Part shown: positions 6,834 to 13,949 of the stretch, piece after piece | Numbering within the stretch: position 1 is the first letter of the stretch | Layout: each line of letters opens with the position of its first letter | Assembly (NCBI GenBank): GCA_003662205.1 | Contig: QMXQ01000008.1 | Coordinates: 1 to 19,375, forward strand | Direction of reading: 5' to 3' | DNA from: Candidatus Bathyarchaeota archaeon | GTDB taxonomy: Archaea; Thermoproteota; Bathyarchaeia; TCS64 | Length of the DNA: 19,375 bases | Notes under the pieces: generated by a model | What the model saw: only the letters and a program-made list of their open reading frames with translations | The model's database searches: none | Told to the model about the DNA's origin: nothing | Position numbers and translations under genes: made by a program

Positions 6834-9152
6834 ATGATAGGCGTTTTCATCTGCAGGTGCGGCGGGAACATCTCGGGGACCGTCGACTGCGAGAAGGTCA
6901 GGGACGCGGTGAAGGACCTCCCCGACGTGACGACCGCCCGGGTGACGGACTTCCTCTGCTCCAAGCCGGGGCTCCAGGTGATCCGGGACGCCATCCGGCG
7001 GCGGGGGCTCGACCGAGTCGTCGTCGCCTGCTGCTCCCCCCACATGCACGAGGAGATGTTTCGCAACGTCGTCGAGGAGGAGGGGGTCAATAGGTATCAG
7101 CTGGTCCACGTCAACATCAGGGAGCACTGCAGCTGGGTCCACGACAAGGGCGCGACGGAGAAGGCGATCAGCCTGGTCAAGGGCGGCATCAACCGGGCGC
7201 GAACCCTCCAGCCCTTGAAGGACGTCGAGGTCGACGTGTCCAAGGATGTCCTCGTCATCGGCGGGGGCGTCGCCGGCATCACCGCGGCCCTCCAACTGGC
7301 GGAGGCCGGCTTCAAGGTCAACCTCGTGGAGAGGAACCCGAGCATAGGGGGGCGGATGGCCCAGCTGAGCAAGACCTTCCCGACGCTCGACTGCTCCCCC
7401 TGCATCCTGAGCCCCAGGATGGCGGAGGTGGAGATCGACCCGAACATCACGCTGTTCACCAACGCCGAGGTGGCGAGCGTCGCCGGAGGCCCCGGGAACT
7501 TCAGGGTGGTGGTCAACGTGAGGGCGCGCGGCGTCGACACCGAGAAGTGCCTGAAGTGCGGCCGCTGCTCCGCCGTCTGCCCCACCGAGGTCCCCAACGA
7601 GTTCGAGGAGGGCCTCTACACGAGGAAGGCGGCGTACCTGCCCTTCCCCCAGGCCGTCCCGTCCTCCTACGTCATCGACTTCGAGAACTGTAGGCGGTGC
7701 GGCGCCTGTGTCGAGGCCTGCCCCGCCGACGCCATCAACCTCGACGACGAGGACAGGGTGGTGGAGCTGAACGTCGGCGCCATCGTCGTCGCCACCGGCT
7801 TCGATCTCATCGACGAGGGGAAGCTCAGGTCCTACCATCCGGAGAAGGCGAACGTGATCACGGCGCTCCAGATGGAGAGGCTCATCGAGAACGAGCTGAC
7901 GGAGGGGAAGGTGCTGAAGACGGAGGACGGGGGCAGGGTGAAGAGCATCGCCTACGTCCTCTGCGCCGGCTCCCGGGACCCCCACAGGGGCGTCCCCTAC
8001 TGCAGCGCGGTCTGCTGCCCCTACGCCATCAAGCAGGCGATCCTCCTGAAGAAGTTCCTCCCCTACCTGAAGATCTGGGTCTACTACACGGACATGAGGA
8101 TGACGGGCAGGGGCTTCGAGGAGTTCTACACCGACGCCAGGGTGAAGGGGATCCAGTTCATCCACGGCAAGCCCGGGGAGGTGACGCCGACGCCCGACGG
8201 GGGGCTGGAGATCCTGGTCGAGGACATCGACACCGGCCTCATGATCAGGAACAGGGTCGACATGGCCGTCCTCTGCACCGCCGTCGTGCCGAGCAGGGGG
8301 ACCGAGGAGCTCGCCTCCAAGCTGGGCATCGCCCTCGGCGAGGACCTGTTCATAGCGAGCAAGCACGTGAAGCTCGACCCCATCTCGACGCTCCGGGAGG
8401 GGATCTACGCCGCCGGCGCCGCCACGGGGTCTAAGGACATCCACGACTCGGTCATCGACGCCCGGGCGGCAGCCTCCCATGTCGTCAACTTCATCGGCGA
8501 GGGGCGCCTCAAGCTCGACCCCTTCAAGCCGGTGGTTGTCGGCGAGTGCGACGGCTGCGGCGCCTGCGTCGAGGTCTGCCCCAGGGGCGCCGTCAGCCTG
8601 GAGGAATCCGGACCCGTCATCGAGCTGGTCTCCTGCAACGGCTGCGGCGCCTGCGTCTCCGCCTGCACCAGGGGCGTCCTCCAGCTTCCGAACTACACTC
8701 GGGAAGCCCTGGAGGAGGAGGTGAAGGGACTGGTAGCGGGGGACGGCGACGACGTGGTGCTGCTGGGCTTCTTCGACGACAAGATCTCGTACACGGCAGC
8801 TGACAACGCGGGGACCGCGAGGATCTCCTATCCGATGAACATGAGGATCGTGAGAACGCCGTCAACGGCGCTGCTGAACAGGGAGATCCTGCTGAGGGCC
8901 CTGGGCCACGGCGCGGACGGCGTGATGATCTGCGAGGTGGAGGAGAGCCCCGAGGCGGAGCTCGCGGAGAAGCTGGTGGAGGAGGTGCGGAAGGAGCTCC
9001 AGGAGCTCGGCGTAGAGCCGGAGCGGATCCACTTCAGGCCGATGGTGCTCCCCATCTTCAAGGTGCTCCCCAAGTTCATCGCGGACTACACCGCCGAGAT
9101 CAAGAGGCTCGGCAGGATACCCGAGGAGAAGCGGAAGCGGCTGCTGGAGTAG
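6834..9152 (+). CDS. hdrA: heterodisulfide reductase subunit A, long form with C-terminal MvhD-like domain lacking cluster cysteines
   Basis: This 772-aa FAD protein is the electron-bifurcating or confurcating hub in Hdr complexes. The ATG at 6834, one base after the hdrB stop, is preferred over an in-frame upstream start at 6783 that would run 50 nt into hdrB. In order: an N-terminal Cys-containing domain (FICRCGGN, VACCSPHMHEEMF); the FAD loop GGGVAG (143-148); DCSPCILSPRM with C187 and C190; an inserted ferredoxin pair (C239, C242, C245, C249 and C286, C289, C292, C296); the C-terminal ferredoxin pair (C572, C575, C578, C582 and C601, C604, C607, C611); then an MvhD-like segment (about 641-770). 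MvhD normally has CCNWCxY, MCSGR and GCHxGDCHY cysteine motifs. Here the matching places read FFDDKISYTAAD, RTPSTALL and CEVEESPEAE, so a [2Fe-2S] cluster is unlikely. Confidence 0.93.
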   Translation: MIGVFICRCGGNISGTVDCEKVRDAVKDLPDVTTARVTDFLCSKPGLQVIRDAIRRRGLDRVVVACCSPHMHEEMFRNVVEEEGVNRYQLVHVNIREHCSWVHDKGATEKAISLVKGGINRARTLQPLKDVEVDVSKDVLVIGGGVAGITAALQLAEAGFKVNLVERNPSIGGRMAQLSKTFPTLDCSPCILSPRMAEVEIDPNITLFTNAEVASVAGGPGNFRVVVNVRARGVDTEKCLKCGRCSAVCPTEVPNEFEEGLYTRKAAYLPFPQAVPSSYVIDFENCRRCGACVEACPADAINLDDEDRVVELNVGAIVVATGFDLIDEGKLRSYHPEKANVITALQMERLIENELTEGKVLKTEDGGRVKSIAYVLCAGSRDPHRGVPYCSAVCCPYAIKQAILLKKFLPYLKIWVYYTDMRMTGRGFEEFYTDARVKGIQFIHGKPGEVTPTPDGGLEILVEDIDTGLMIRNRVDMAVLCTAVVPSRGTEELASKLGIALGEDLFIASKHVKLDPISTLREGIYAAGAATGSKDIHDSVIDARAAASHVVNFIGEGRLKLDPFKPVVVGECDGCGACVEVCPRGAVSLEESGPVIELVSCNGCGACVSACTRGVLQLPNYTREALEEEVKGLVAGDGDDVVLLGFFDDKISYTAADNAGTARISYPMNMRIVRTPSTALLNREILLRALGHGADGVMICEVEESPEAELAEKLVEEVRKELQELGVEPERIHFRPMVLPIFKVLPKFIADYTAEIKRLGRIPEEKRKRLLE

Positions 9153-9159
9153 CCCTCGA

Positions 9160-9175
9160 TCCCCCTTTTTCCATC
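9160..9175 (+). terminator. T-run terminator after hdrA
   Basis: Just after the hdrA stop the plus strand reads a C-run followed by TTTTT (9166-9170), in a pyrimidine-rich stretch before the next promoter. Archaeal terminators are often simple T-runs, so this may end the hdr transcript. Confidence 0.4.
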
Positions 9176-9193
9176 TTCCCAATCCGATATCGC

Positions 9194-9206
9194 GCAAGTT
9201 TTAAGA
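9194..9206 (+). promoter_or_regulatory. BRE/TATA-like element for the 9236 gene
   Basis: GCAAG followed by TTTTAAGA sits about 35 nt before the TTG start at 9236, in an otherwise GC-rich gap. The expected transcription start near 9228 would give an almost leaderless mRNA, which fits the absence of a Shine-Dalgarno. Confidence 0.45.
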
Positions 9207-9235
9207 CCGGCGACCCACACAATAACCGATTCAAA

Positions 9236-10267
9236 TTGGAGAAAGTCAAGGTAGTCTCATACGGGATAGGGGTCATCGGCCGCCGACTGGCCAACCACAT
9301 TCTCACCAAGAAGGGCGTCGAGATCGTCGGCGCCGTCGACATCAACCCCGAGATAGTCGGCAAGGACCTGGGCGAGGTTCTGGGCTGGGAGAGGCTGGGC
9401 GTCGTGATCTCAGACGACGCCGACAGGATGATCTCGGAGACCGGGCCGGACGTGGTGCTCCACACGACCATGTCCTACCTGAGGCAGACCTACGGCCAGT
9501 TCGTCCAGATCCTCGGCCACGGCGTCAACTGCATATCCACCTGCGAGGAGCTCTCCTACCCCTACGCCACCGAGGAGGGCGCGGAGTACGCGGCGAAGCT
9601 AGACGCGCTGGCGAAGGAGAAGGGGGCGACGCTGCTGGGGACGGGGATCAACCCCGGCTTCCTCATGGACACCCTCCCCATCACCCTCACCGGCGTCTGC
9701 ACCGAGGTCGACAGGATCTACGTCACCAGGCAGATGGACGCCGCCACCCGCCGGATCCCCTTCCAGAAGAAGATCGGCGCGGGCCTCACCGTCGAGGAGT
9801 TCAGGAGGAAGATCGAAAACCATGAGATCACGGGCCACGTCGGCCTGGAGCAGTCCATCAAGATGATCGCCGACGCCCTCGGCTGGGAGCTCGACGAGAT
9901 CAGGGTCGACCCCGTCGAGCCCGTGGTGCTGGACAGGGACGTGGCCAGCGACGCCATCAAGGTGTCGAAGGGCTACAACGCGGGCTCCAAGCAGAAGGCG
10001 TACGGCGTCAGGGGCGGGGAGGCGGTCATCACCCTCGACTTCAGGGCATACATCGGCGCGCCGGAGGAGTACGACAGCGTCGTCATAGACGGCGTCCCCC
10101 CCATCAACCAGAGGATATCGCCCTGCGTCCACGGCGACTACGGGACCATAGCCATCACAGCCAACATGATCCCCCACGTCATCAACGCCGAGCCCGGCTT
10201 CAAGACCATGAAGGACCTGCCGGTGCCCCACGCGACGCCGGAGCACATGAGAAGATACGTGAAATAA
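9236..10267 (+). CDS. 2,4-diaminopentanoate dehydrogenase-like NAD(P)-dependent enzyme (DapB-type fold)
   Basis: This 343-aa protein has an N-terminal Rossmann domain (YGIGVIGRRLANHIL, about 9-23, then EIVGAVDINPEIVGKDLG). Its body is like 2,4-diaminopentanoate dehydrogenase, the enzyme of Clostridium-type ornithine fermentation that deaminates 2,4-diaminopentanoate to 2-amino-4-oxopentanoate. GTGINPGFLMDTLPI and the LDFRAYIGAPEEYDSVVIDG region resemble that family, which is often mislabelled dihydrodipicolinate reductase. The start is TTG at 9236, close behind a TATA-like box with no SD. It is a single-gene unit, convergent with the D-aminoacylase gene. Substrate is inferred from family only: the partner ornithine-pathway genes (ornithine aminomutase, ortA/ortB) are not visible, so a related amino-acid dehydrogenase is possible. 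Confidence 0.75.
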   Translation: MEKVKVVSYGIGVIGRRLANHILTKKGVEIVGAVDINPEIVGKDLGEVLGWERLGVVISDDADRMISETGPDVVLHTTMSYLRQTYGQFVQILGHGVNCISTCEELSYPYATEEGAEYAAKLDALAKEKGATLLGTGINPGFLMDTLPITLTGVCTEVDRIYVTRQMDAATRRIPFQKKIGAGLTVEEFRRKIENHEITGHVGLEQSIKMIADALGWELDEIRVDPVEPVVLDRDVASDAIKVSKGYNAGSKQKAYGVRGGEAVITLDFRAYIGAPEEYDSVVIDGVPPINQRISPCVHGDYGTIAITANMIPHVINAEPGFKTMKDLPVPHATPEHMRRYVK

Positions 10268-10302
10268 GAAAAAAGGGAAGGTCTCGCTACCCTACTTTTT
10301 TC
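10268..10302. terminator. bidirectional terminator between convergent genes
   Basis: The 19-bp convergent gap and the adjoining gene end hold AAAAAAGGG (from 10269) and CCCTACTTTTTT (10290-10301) as imperfect inverted arms. Each strand therefore gains a T-run just past its stop codon. The arrangement fits transcription termination from both sides. Confidence 0.5.
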
Positions 10303-11912
10303 CTCAGGACCTTGCCGGCCAGAGCCCCCGTGCACCTGCCCCTCTCCACGGCGACCACGCCGTTGACGATGACGTAGGGTATCCCGCCCGGGAGCTGATG
10401 CGGGTTCTGGTAGGTGGCGTTGTCGATGACGGTCTCGGGGTCGAAGATGGTGATGTCCGCCCACATGCCCGGCCGGATCAGCCCCCGGTCGAGGATGCCG
10501 AACCGCTGGGCGGGGAAGGAGGTCATCTTCCTCACGGCCTCCTCCAGCCTGAGCACGCCGTACTCCCGGACGTACCTCCCCAGGACCCGCGGATAGGTGC
10601 CGAAGTGGCGAGGGTGCGGCTTCCCCAGGGCGAAGGGGCCGGTGGAGGCGACGCTGGAGGCGTCGGTGCCCACCATCTGCAGGTGATGCCTCATGATGCG
10701 GCGGACATCCTCCTCCTGCATGGCGAAGATCACCATCCCCGCGGCGCCCTCCTCCTCCAGCAGCAGCCTGTAGAGGGCGGTGAACTCGTCGGGGTCGCCG
10801 CGCATCTCCTTGATCTCCACCAGGTTCTTGCCCTCGGCCGCCTTGTTCGCCTCGGACCTCACGTAGGAGACCATGATGTTCTCCCAGCCCAGGGCGCCGG
10901 CGAAGTTCTCCCACCCCGGCAGCCCGGTCTCGATGTCCCTCCTCATCCGCTCCCTGTCCGCCTCGTTCCCGAGCCGCTCCAGGAGCTTCTCCACGCCGCC
11001 GTCGTGGGCCCACGGGGGGAGCAGCGTCACCAGCGAGGTCGAGCCCGCCCGATACGGGTACTGGTCGAAGGTGACGTCCACGCCCCGCCTCCGGGCCTCC
11101 TCCATCATCCTCAGCGTCTCGACGCTCTTGCCCCACGCCGACTTCCCCGCCGCCTTGTGGTGGGATATCTGCACGGGCAACCCCGCCCGCTCCCCGATCT
11201 CGATGGCCTCGGCAACCGCCTTCAGGAGGGTGGCGCCCTCGCCCCGGATGTGGGAGTCGTAGACCCCGCCGTACCGGGCGACGACCTTCGCCAGCTCCAC
11301 GATCTCGTCGGTCGTCGCGAACATGCCTGGGGGGTAGATGAGGCCTGTGGAGAGGCCGTAAGCGCCTGCCTCCATCGCCTCGGCGACCAGCCTCCTCATC
11401 TCCTCCAGCTCGTCCTCGGTGGGCTGCCGGGCGTCGAAGCCCATGGCGGCGACGCGGACAGTGCTGTGGCCGACGTGGTGGGCGATGTTGGCGCCCACCC
11501 CCACCTCCTCAACCCGCCTGAGATACTCGTCAAAGGTCGTCCAGGTGATCTTGAACTCGATCCCCGGGGGCATGTGCTTGGCGTACCGCTCCTCCAGCAG
11601 CTCCCTCATCTCGGGGTTGATGGGCGCAGGGCTACCTCCACACTGGCCCACGACGACGGTCGTGATCCCCTGGACTAGGGTACTCTCCATCTCCGGGTAG
11701 ACGATCACCCCGCCATCCGCGTGGCTGTGGGCGTCTACGAACCCCGGTGCCACCACCAGCCCCTCGGCGTCGATGACCCGGTCGGCCCCGGCGTCGGCCA
11801 GCCGCCCCACGGCGGCTATCCGTCCATCGGCGACGGCCACGTCACCCCGGTACCAAGGGTTCCCCGCGCCGTCTACGATCCTTCCTCCCCTTACGATCAG
11901 GTCGTACGACAA
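10287..11912 (-). CDS. N-acyl-D-amino-acid deacylase (D-aminoacylase), amidohydrolase family
   Basis: This 541-aa cytoplasmic metal-dependent amidohydrolase hydrolyses N-acyl-D-amino acids, or possibly N-carbamoyl or dipeptide analogues. The N-terminus is typical (DLIVRGGRIVDGAGNPWYRGDVAVADGRI). Metal-site features are DAHSH (H62, H64) and GQCGGSPAP with C91, which corresponds to the Cys ligand of D-aminoacylases. Then come SHIRGEG, QISHHKA and the GTDASS aspartate. The C-terminus has the usual small beta-domain (GMWADITIFDPETVID). Length fits the family. Start is TTG at 11912 with GAGG about 9 nt upstream and a TATA-like box at 11945-11954. No signal peptide is seen. The adjacent dehydrogenase and proC suggest amino-acid scavenging, but each gene seems separately transcribed. 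Confidence 0.87.
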   Translation of the reverse strand: MSYDLIVRGGRIVDGAGNPWYRGDVAVADGRIAAVGRLADAGADRVIDAEGLVVAPGFVDAHSHADGGVIVYPEMESTLVQGITTVVVGQCGGSPAPINPEMRELLEERYAKHMPPGIEFKITWTTFDEYLRRVEEVGVGANIAHHVGHSTVRVAAMGFDARQPTEDELEEMRRLVAEAMEAGAYGLSTGLIYPPGMFATTDEIVELAKVVARYGGVYDSHIRGEGATLLKAVAEAIEIGERAGLPVQISHHKAAGKSAWGKSVETLRMMEEARRRGVDVTFDQYPYRAGSTSLVTLLPPWAHDGGVEKLLERLGNEADRERMRRDIETGLPGWENFAGALGWENIMVSYVRSEANKAAEGKNLVEIKEMRGDPDEFTALYRLLLEEEGAAGMVIFAMQEEDVRRIMRHHLQMVGTDASSVASTGPFALGKPHPRHFGTYPRVLGRYVREYGVLRLEEAVRKMTSFPAQRFGILDRGLIRPGMWADITIFDPETVIDNATYQNPHQLPGGIPYVIVNGVVAVERGRCTGALAGKVLRKKVG

Positions 11913-11944
11913 GTAGATTCCTCAAAAGGAGGAGGCGTAATGGG

Positions 11945-11954
11945 GATTTATGTT
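11945..11954 (-). promoter_or_regulatory. TATA-like box for the D-aminoacylase gene
   Basis: On the minus strand AACATAAATC lies about 35 nt ahead of the TTG start at 11912, in the 56-bp gap after proC. It implies a leader of roughly 10 nt. Confidence 0.4.
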
Positions 11955-11968
11955 CTTCTACGCGGGGT

Positions 11969-12778
11969 TCAGTGCTCGTTGTCCCAATTGTATCGTATGT
12001 TGGCGCATTTTTCGGTCGCCGCCTCCACCGCCCTCATCAGCGCCGTCCTGATCTTCCCGTCCTCAAGCTGGTAGATGCCCTCGATGGTGGTGCCGCCCGG
12101 CGTCGTGACCATCTCCTTGATGGCGGAGGCGCTCAGCTCCCTCTCCAGTATGAGCTTCGCCGTCCCCAGAACCGCCTGGGCCGAGGAGTAGAGGGCCAGC
12201 TCCCGGGGCAGCCCGACTTTGAGGCCGGCGTACATCATGGCGTCGATGACGATGGCGACGTAGGCGGGGCCGCTCCCGCTGAGGCCGGTGATGGCGTCCA
12301 TGTACTTCTCCTCCACCTCCTCGCAGGGGCCCATCGCAGACAGCAGCCGCTTCACCACCTCCTTGTCGCGCGGAGTGACGTTCTCGTCGCAGCAGAAGGC
12401 TGTGAAGGACTCGCCCACCAGGGCCGCCACGTTCGGCATCGTCCTCACGAACTTCGCCTCCGGCGCCACGGACCCGTAGAACTTGAGGGGGGTGATGGCT
12501 GCAGTGGAGATGACCAGCTTCCCGGCGACCTCGTCCCTGATCTCCTTGAGAACACCGCCCACATCTCCCGGCTTGACGCAGATGAAGACGTAGTCCGCCT
12601 CCCTGGCCGCCCAGACGTTGTCGCCAGTGAACTCGGCACCCATATCCTCCAGCGACTTCAGCCTATCTGTCTTCCTCCGGGTCGCTATGACGCGGCCCAC
12701 AGCTCCGCTCTTGAGCAGGCATCTGACTATGGCGCCGCCGATGACGCCGGCGCCGACGACCGCCACGCATTCGCTCAA
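11969..12778 (-). CDS. proC: pyrroline-5-carboxylate reductase
   Basis: This 269-aa enzyme reduces delta1-pyrroline-5-carboxylate to L-proline with NAD(P)H, the last step of proline synthesis. Evidence: N-terminal Rossmann loop VVGAGVIGGAIV (about 7-18), FVRTMPNVAALVGES, the helix motif GLSGSGPAYVAIVIDAM, and the ProC signature TPGGTTIEGIYQLEDGKIRTAL near the C-terminus. Length is normal (about 260-280). Start is TTG at 12778; a TATA-like element (GTTTAAG on the minus strand, 12826-12832) lies about 50 nt upstream. No proA/proB is in the window, so P5C may come from ornithine or arginine rather than glutamate. That would fit the diaminopentanoate-dehydrogenase-like neighbour, but this is inference. 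Confidence 0.93.
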   Translation of the reverse strand: MSECVAVVGAGVIGGAIVRCLLKSGAVGRVIATRRKTDRLKSLEDMGAEFTGDNVWAAREADYVFICVKPGDVGGVLKEIRDEVAGKLVISTAAITPLKFYGSVAPEAKFVRTMPNVAALVGESFTAFCCDENVTPRDKEVVKRLLSAMGPCEEVEEKYMDAITGLSGSGPAYVAIVIDAMMYAGLKVGLPRELALYSSAQAVLGTAKLILERELSASAIKEMVTTPGGTTIEGIYQLEDGKIRTALMRAVEAATEKCANIRYNWDNEH

Positions 12779-12825
12779 CTTCTTCGCCCCAAAGCCTATT
12801 GAATCACTAGAAAAACCGCGAGCCT

Positions 12826-12835
12826 CTTAAACTTT
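12826..12835 (-). promoter_or_regulatory. TATA-like box for proC
   Basis: AAGTTTAAG on the minus strand stands out in the gap between proC and the aldolase gene. The predicted transcription start, near 12803, leaves about 25 nt of leader before the TTG. Confidence 0.4.
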
Positions 12836-12876
12836 TCATTTCGATTAACCGGCTGAGGCAGGGGTTGAGGGATCGG

Positions 12877-13626
12877 CTACGCCCTGCCCAGCTGCCTGAG
12901 GACCTCCATGGCGCCTGCTTTGACGAAGTTGAGGTCGTTGCCCACGGTGATGAAGTTGTATCCCTTCCTCACCCGGTCCATGATGGTCTTCCCGGAGCCC
13001 ATGTGGATGCCGGCTGCGACGCCCGCTGCCCGGGAGGCGTCGAACACCCTGTCGATGGCCTCCTGCACCTCCGGGTGCGACATATCACCGAGGTGGCCGT
13101 AGGACGCGGAGAGGTCGGCGGGGCCGATGTAGCTCACGTCGATGCCGTCCACGGAGAGGATCTCCTCGATGTTCTCCACCGCCTCCCTCGTCTCGATCTG
13201 GGCGATGACGAGGATCTCCTCGTCCGCGGTCCTCAGGTAGTCGGGGTCGAAGAGGGCGGCCCGCCTGGGGCCGCAGCCCCTCAGCCCCTCCGGCGCGTAC
13301 CTGCAGGCCTTCACCGCCATCTCCGCCTGCTCCCTGTTGTTCACCCAGGGGACGACGACGCCGTAGGCGCCGATGTCGAGGGCCCGCTTGATGGCCACCA
13401 GGTCGTTCCACCAGACCCGGACGAGGGGTGTGGTCCCCGCGTCCCTCATCGCCTGCATCAGCGTCTGGGCCTGGTAGATGTCGAGGGGGCTGTGCTCGGT
13501 GTCAAAGACGAAGTAGTCGAAGCCGAGGGTCGACAGGAGCTCCGTGACCATCGGGCTCTCTATCGTCATCCAGACGCCGTAGGCCTGACCCCCCGCCTTC
13601 AACCTCCTCTTAAGCTCGTTCCTCAT
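12877..13626 (-). CDS. HpcH/HpaI-family class II aldolase
   Basis: This 249-aa TIM-barrel enzyme belongs to the family cleaving 4-hydroxy-2-oxo acids (4-hydroxy-2-oxoheptanedioate or 2-keto-3-deoxy-L-rhamnonate aldolase) to pyruvate plus an aldehyde. Visible motifs: FDYFVFDTEHSPLD with the catalytic His, PLVRVWWND with the pyruvate-binding Arg, GAYGVVVPWV, RGCGPRRAA, AQIETREA with the metal-binding Glu, and YIGPADLSAS with the metal-binding Asp. The ATG at 13626 is preferred over a TTG six bases upstream, because GGAGG lies 7 nt before the ATG but almost abuts the TTG. The promoter (TATATA, 13672-13679) is strong. True substrate is unknown; no sugar-acid dehydratase or dehydrogenase is adjacent. 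Confidence 0.88.
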   Translation of the reverse strand: MRNELKRRLKAGGQAYGVWMTIESPMVTELLSTLGFDYFVFDTEHSPLDIYQAQTLMQAMRDAGTTPLVRVWWNDLVAIKRALDIGAYGVVVPWVNNREQAEMAVKACRYAPEGLRGCGPRRAALFDPDYLRTADEEILVIAQIETREAVENIEEILSVDGIDVSYIGPADLSASYGHLGDMSHPEVQEAIDRVFDASRAAGVAAGIHMGSGKTIMDRVRKGYNFITVGNDLNFVKAGAMEVLRQLGRA

Positions 13627-13632
13627 CTCCAA

Positions 13633-13679
13633 ACCTCCAGAAACAAACCTATTTACGGTCGAGGGAACGCCTATATATC
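13633..13679 (-). promoter_or_regulatory. promoter and Shine-Dalgarno of the aldolase gene
   Basis: Minus-strand TATATA at 13672-13679 is the clearest TATA box of the window, about 45-50 nt before the aldolase ATG. The Shine-Dalgarno GGAGGT is at 13633-13638. Together they decide the ATG start at 13626. Confidence 0.55.
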
Positions 13680-13737
13680 ATTTCCCCGAAAAGACGCCCG
13701 TTAACCAAAGCGTATCGACCCTACGAAGCAGCGTCGA

Positions 13738-13863
13738 TTAAAGCTCCTCTTCCCCCGACACCCGCTCCTTCAGGAACCAATACGATACCTGACATATCTT
13801 GAACAGCGCGTAGACGCCGAAGAGATTAGCCCCAATTATCAAAATGAGCTTCAAAGGCTCCAT
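13738..13863 (-). CDS. small single-helix membrane protein, 41 aa, unknown function
   Basis: An uninterrupted 41-codon frame runs from ATG (13863-13861) to TAA (13740-13738) in what would otherwise be a 323-bp gap. The product begins MEPLKLILIIGANLFGVYAL, giving one hydrophobic helix (about residues 4-24), then an aromatic/amphipathic KICQVSYWFLKER (22-34) and an acidic tail ending GEEEL. The positive charges after the helix suggest a cytoplasmic C-terminus. A TATA-like box (minus-strand ATTTATAT, 13901-13908) lies about 40 nt upstream, where archaeal promoters sit. That supports a real gene. I do not recognise the family. It is flanked by the aldolase and enolase genes on the same strand, with its own promoter. 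Confidence 0.6.
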   Translation of the reverse strand: MEPLKLILIIGANLFGVYALFKICQVSYWFLKERVSGEEEL

Positions 13864-13900
13864 CTGACAGACTCACTCACTTCTCTCTGTCTCCACGCGA

Positions 13901-13909
13901 ATATAAATC
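13901..13909 (-). promoter_or_regulatory. TATA-like box for the 41-aa membrane protein gene
   Basis: Minus-strand GATTTATAT lies between the enolase stop and the small gene. The predicted transcription start, near 13879, gives about 16 nt of leader before the ATG at 13863. Confidence 0.45.
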
Positions 13910-13925
13910 TAGCAGAAGATTGAAC

Positions 13926-13941
13926 GAGACCTAGGCGTCTC
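13926..13941 (-). terminator. possible hairpin terminator after enolase
   Basis: GAGAC (13926-13930) pairs with GTCTC (13937-13941) around CTAGGC, 9 nt beyond the enolase stop on the minus strand. The stem is only 5 bp and lacks a T-run, so confidence is low. Confidence 0.25.
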
Positions 13942-13949
13942 CCATATTT

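Noticed and set aside
6795..8480. 561-codon open frame on the minus strand opposite hdrA
   Set aside because: It is a codon-bias shadow in GC-rich DNA: low-complexity composition rich in D, H, G, V and R, no recognisable motif, and fully antisense to a well-conserved gene. Other long antisense frames (e.g. 412-1371, 10398-11678, 16934-17833, 17607-18518) were rejected for the same reason.
13627..13632. TTG start for the aldolase at 13632
   Set aside because: The Shine-Dalgarno GGAGG would be only one base away; the ATG at 13626 has the proper 7-nt spacing.
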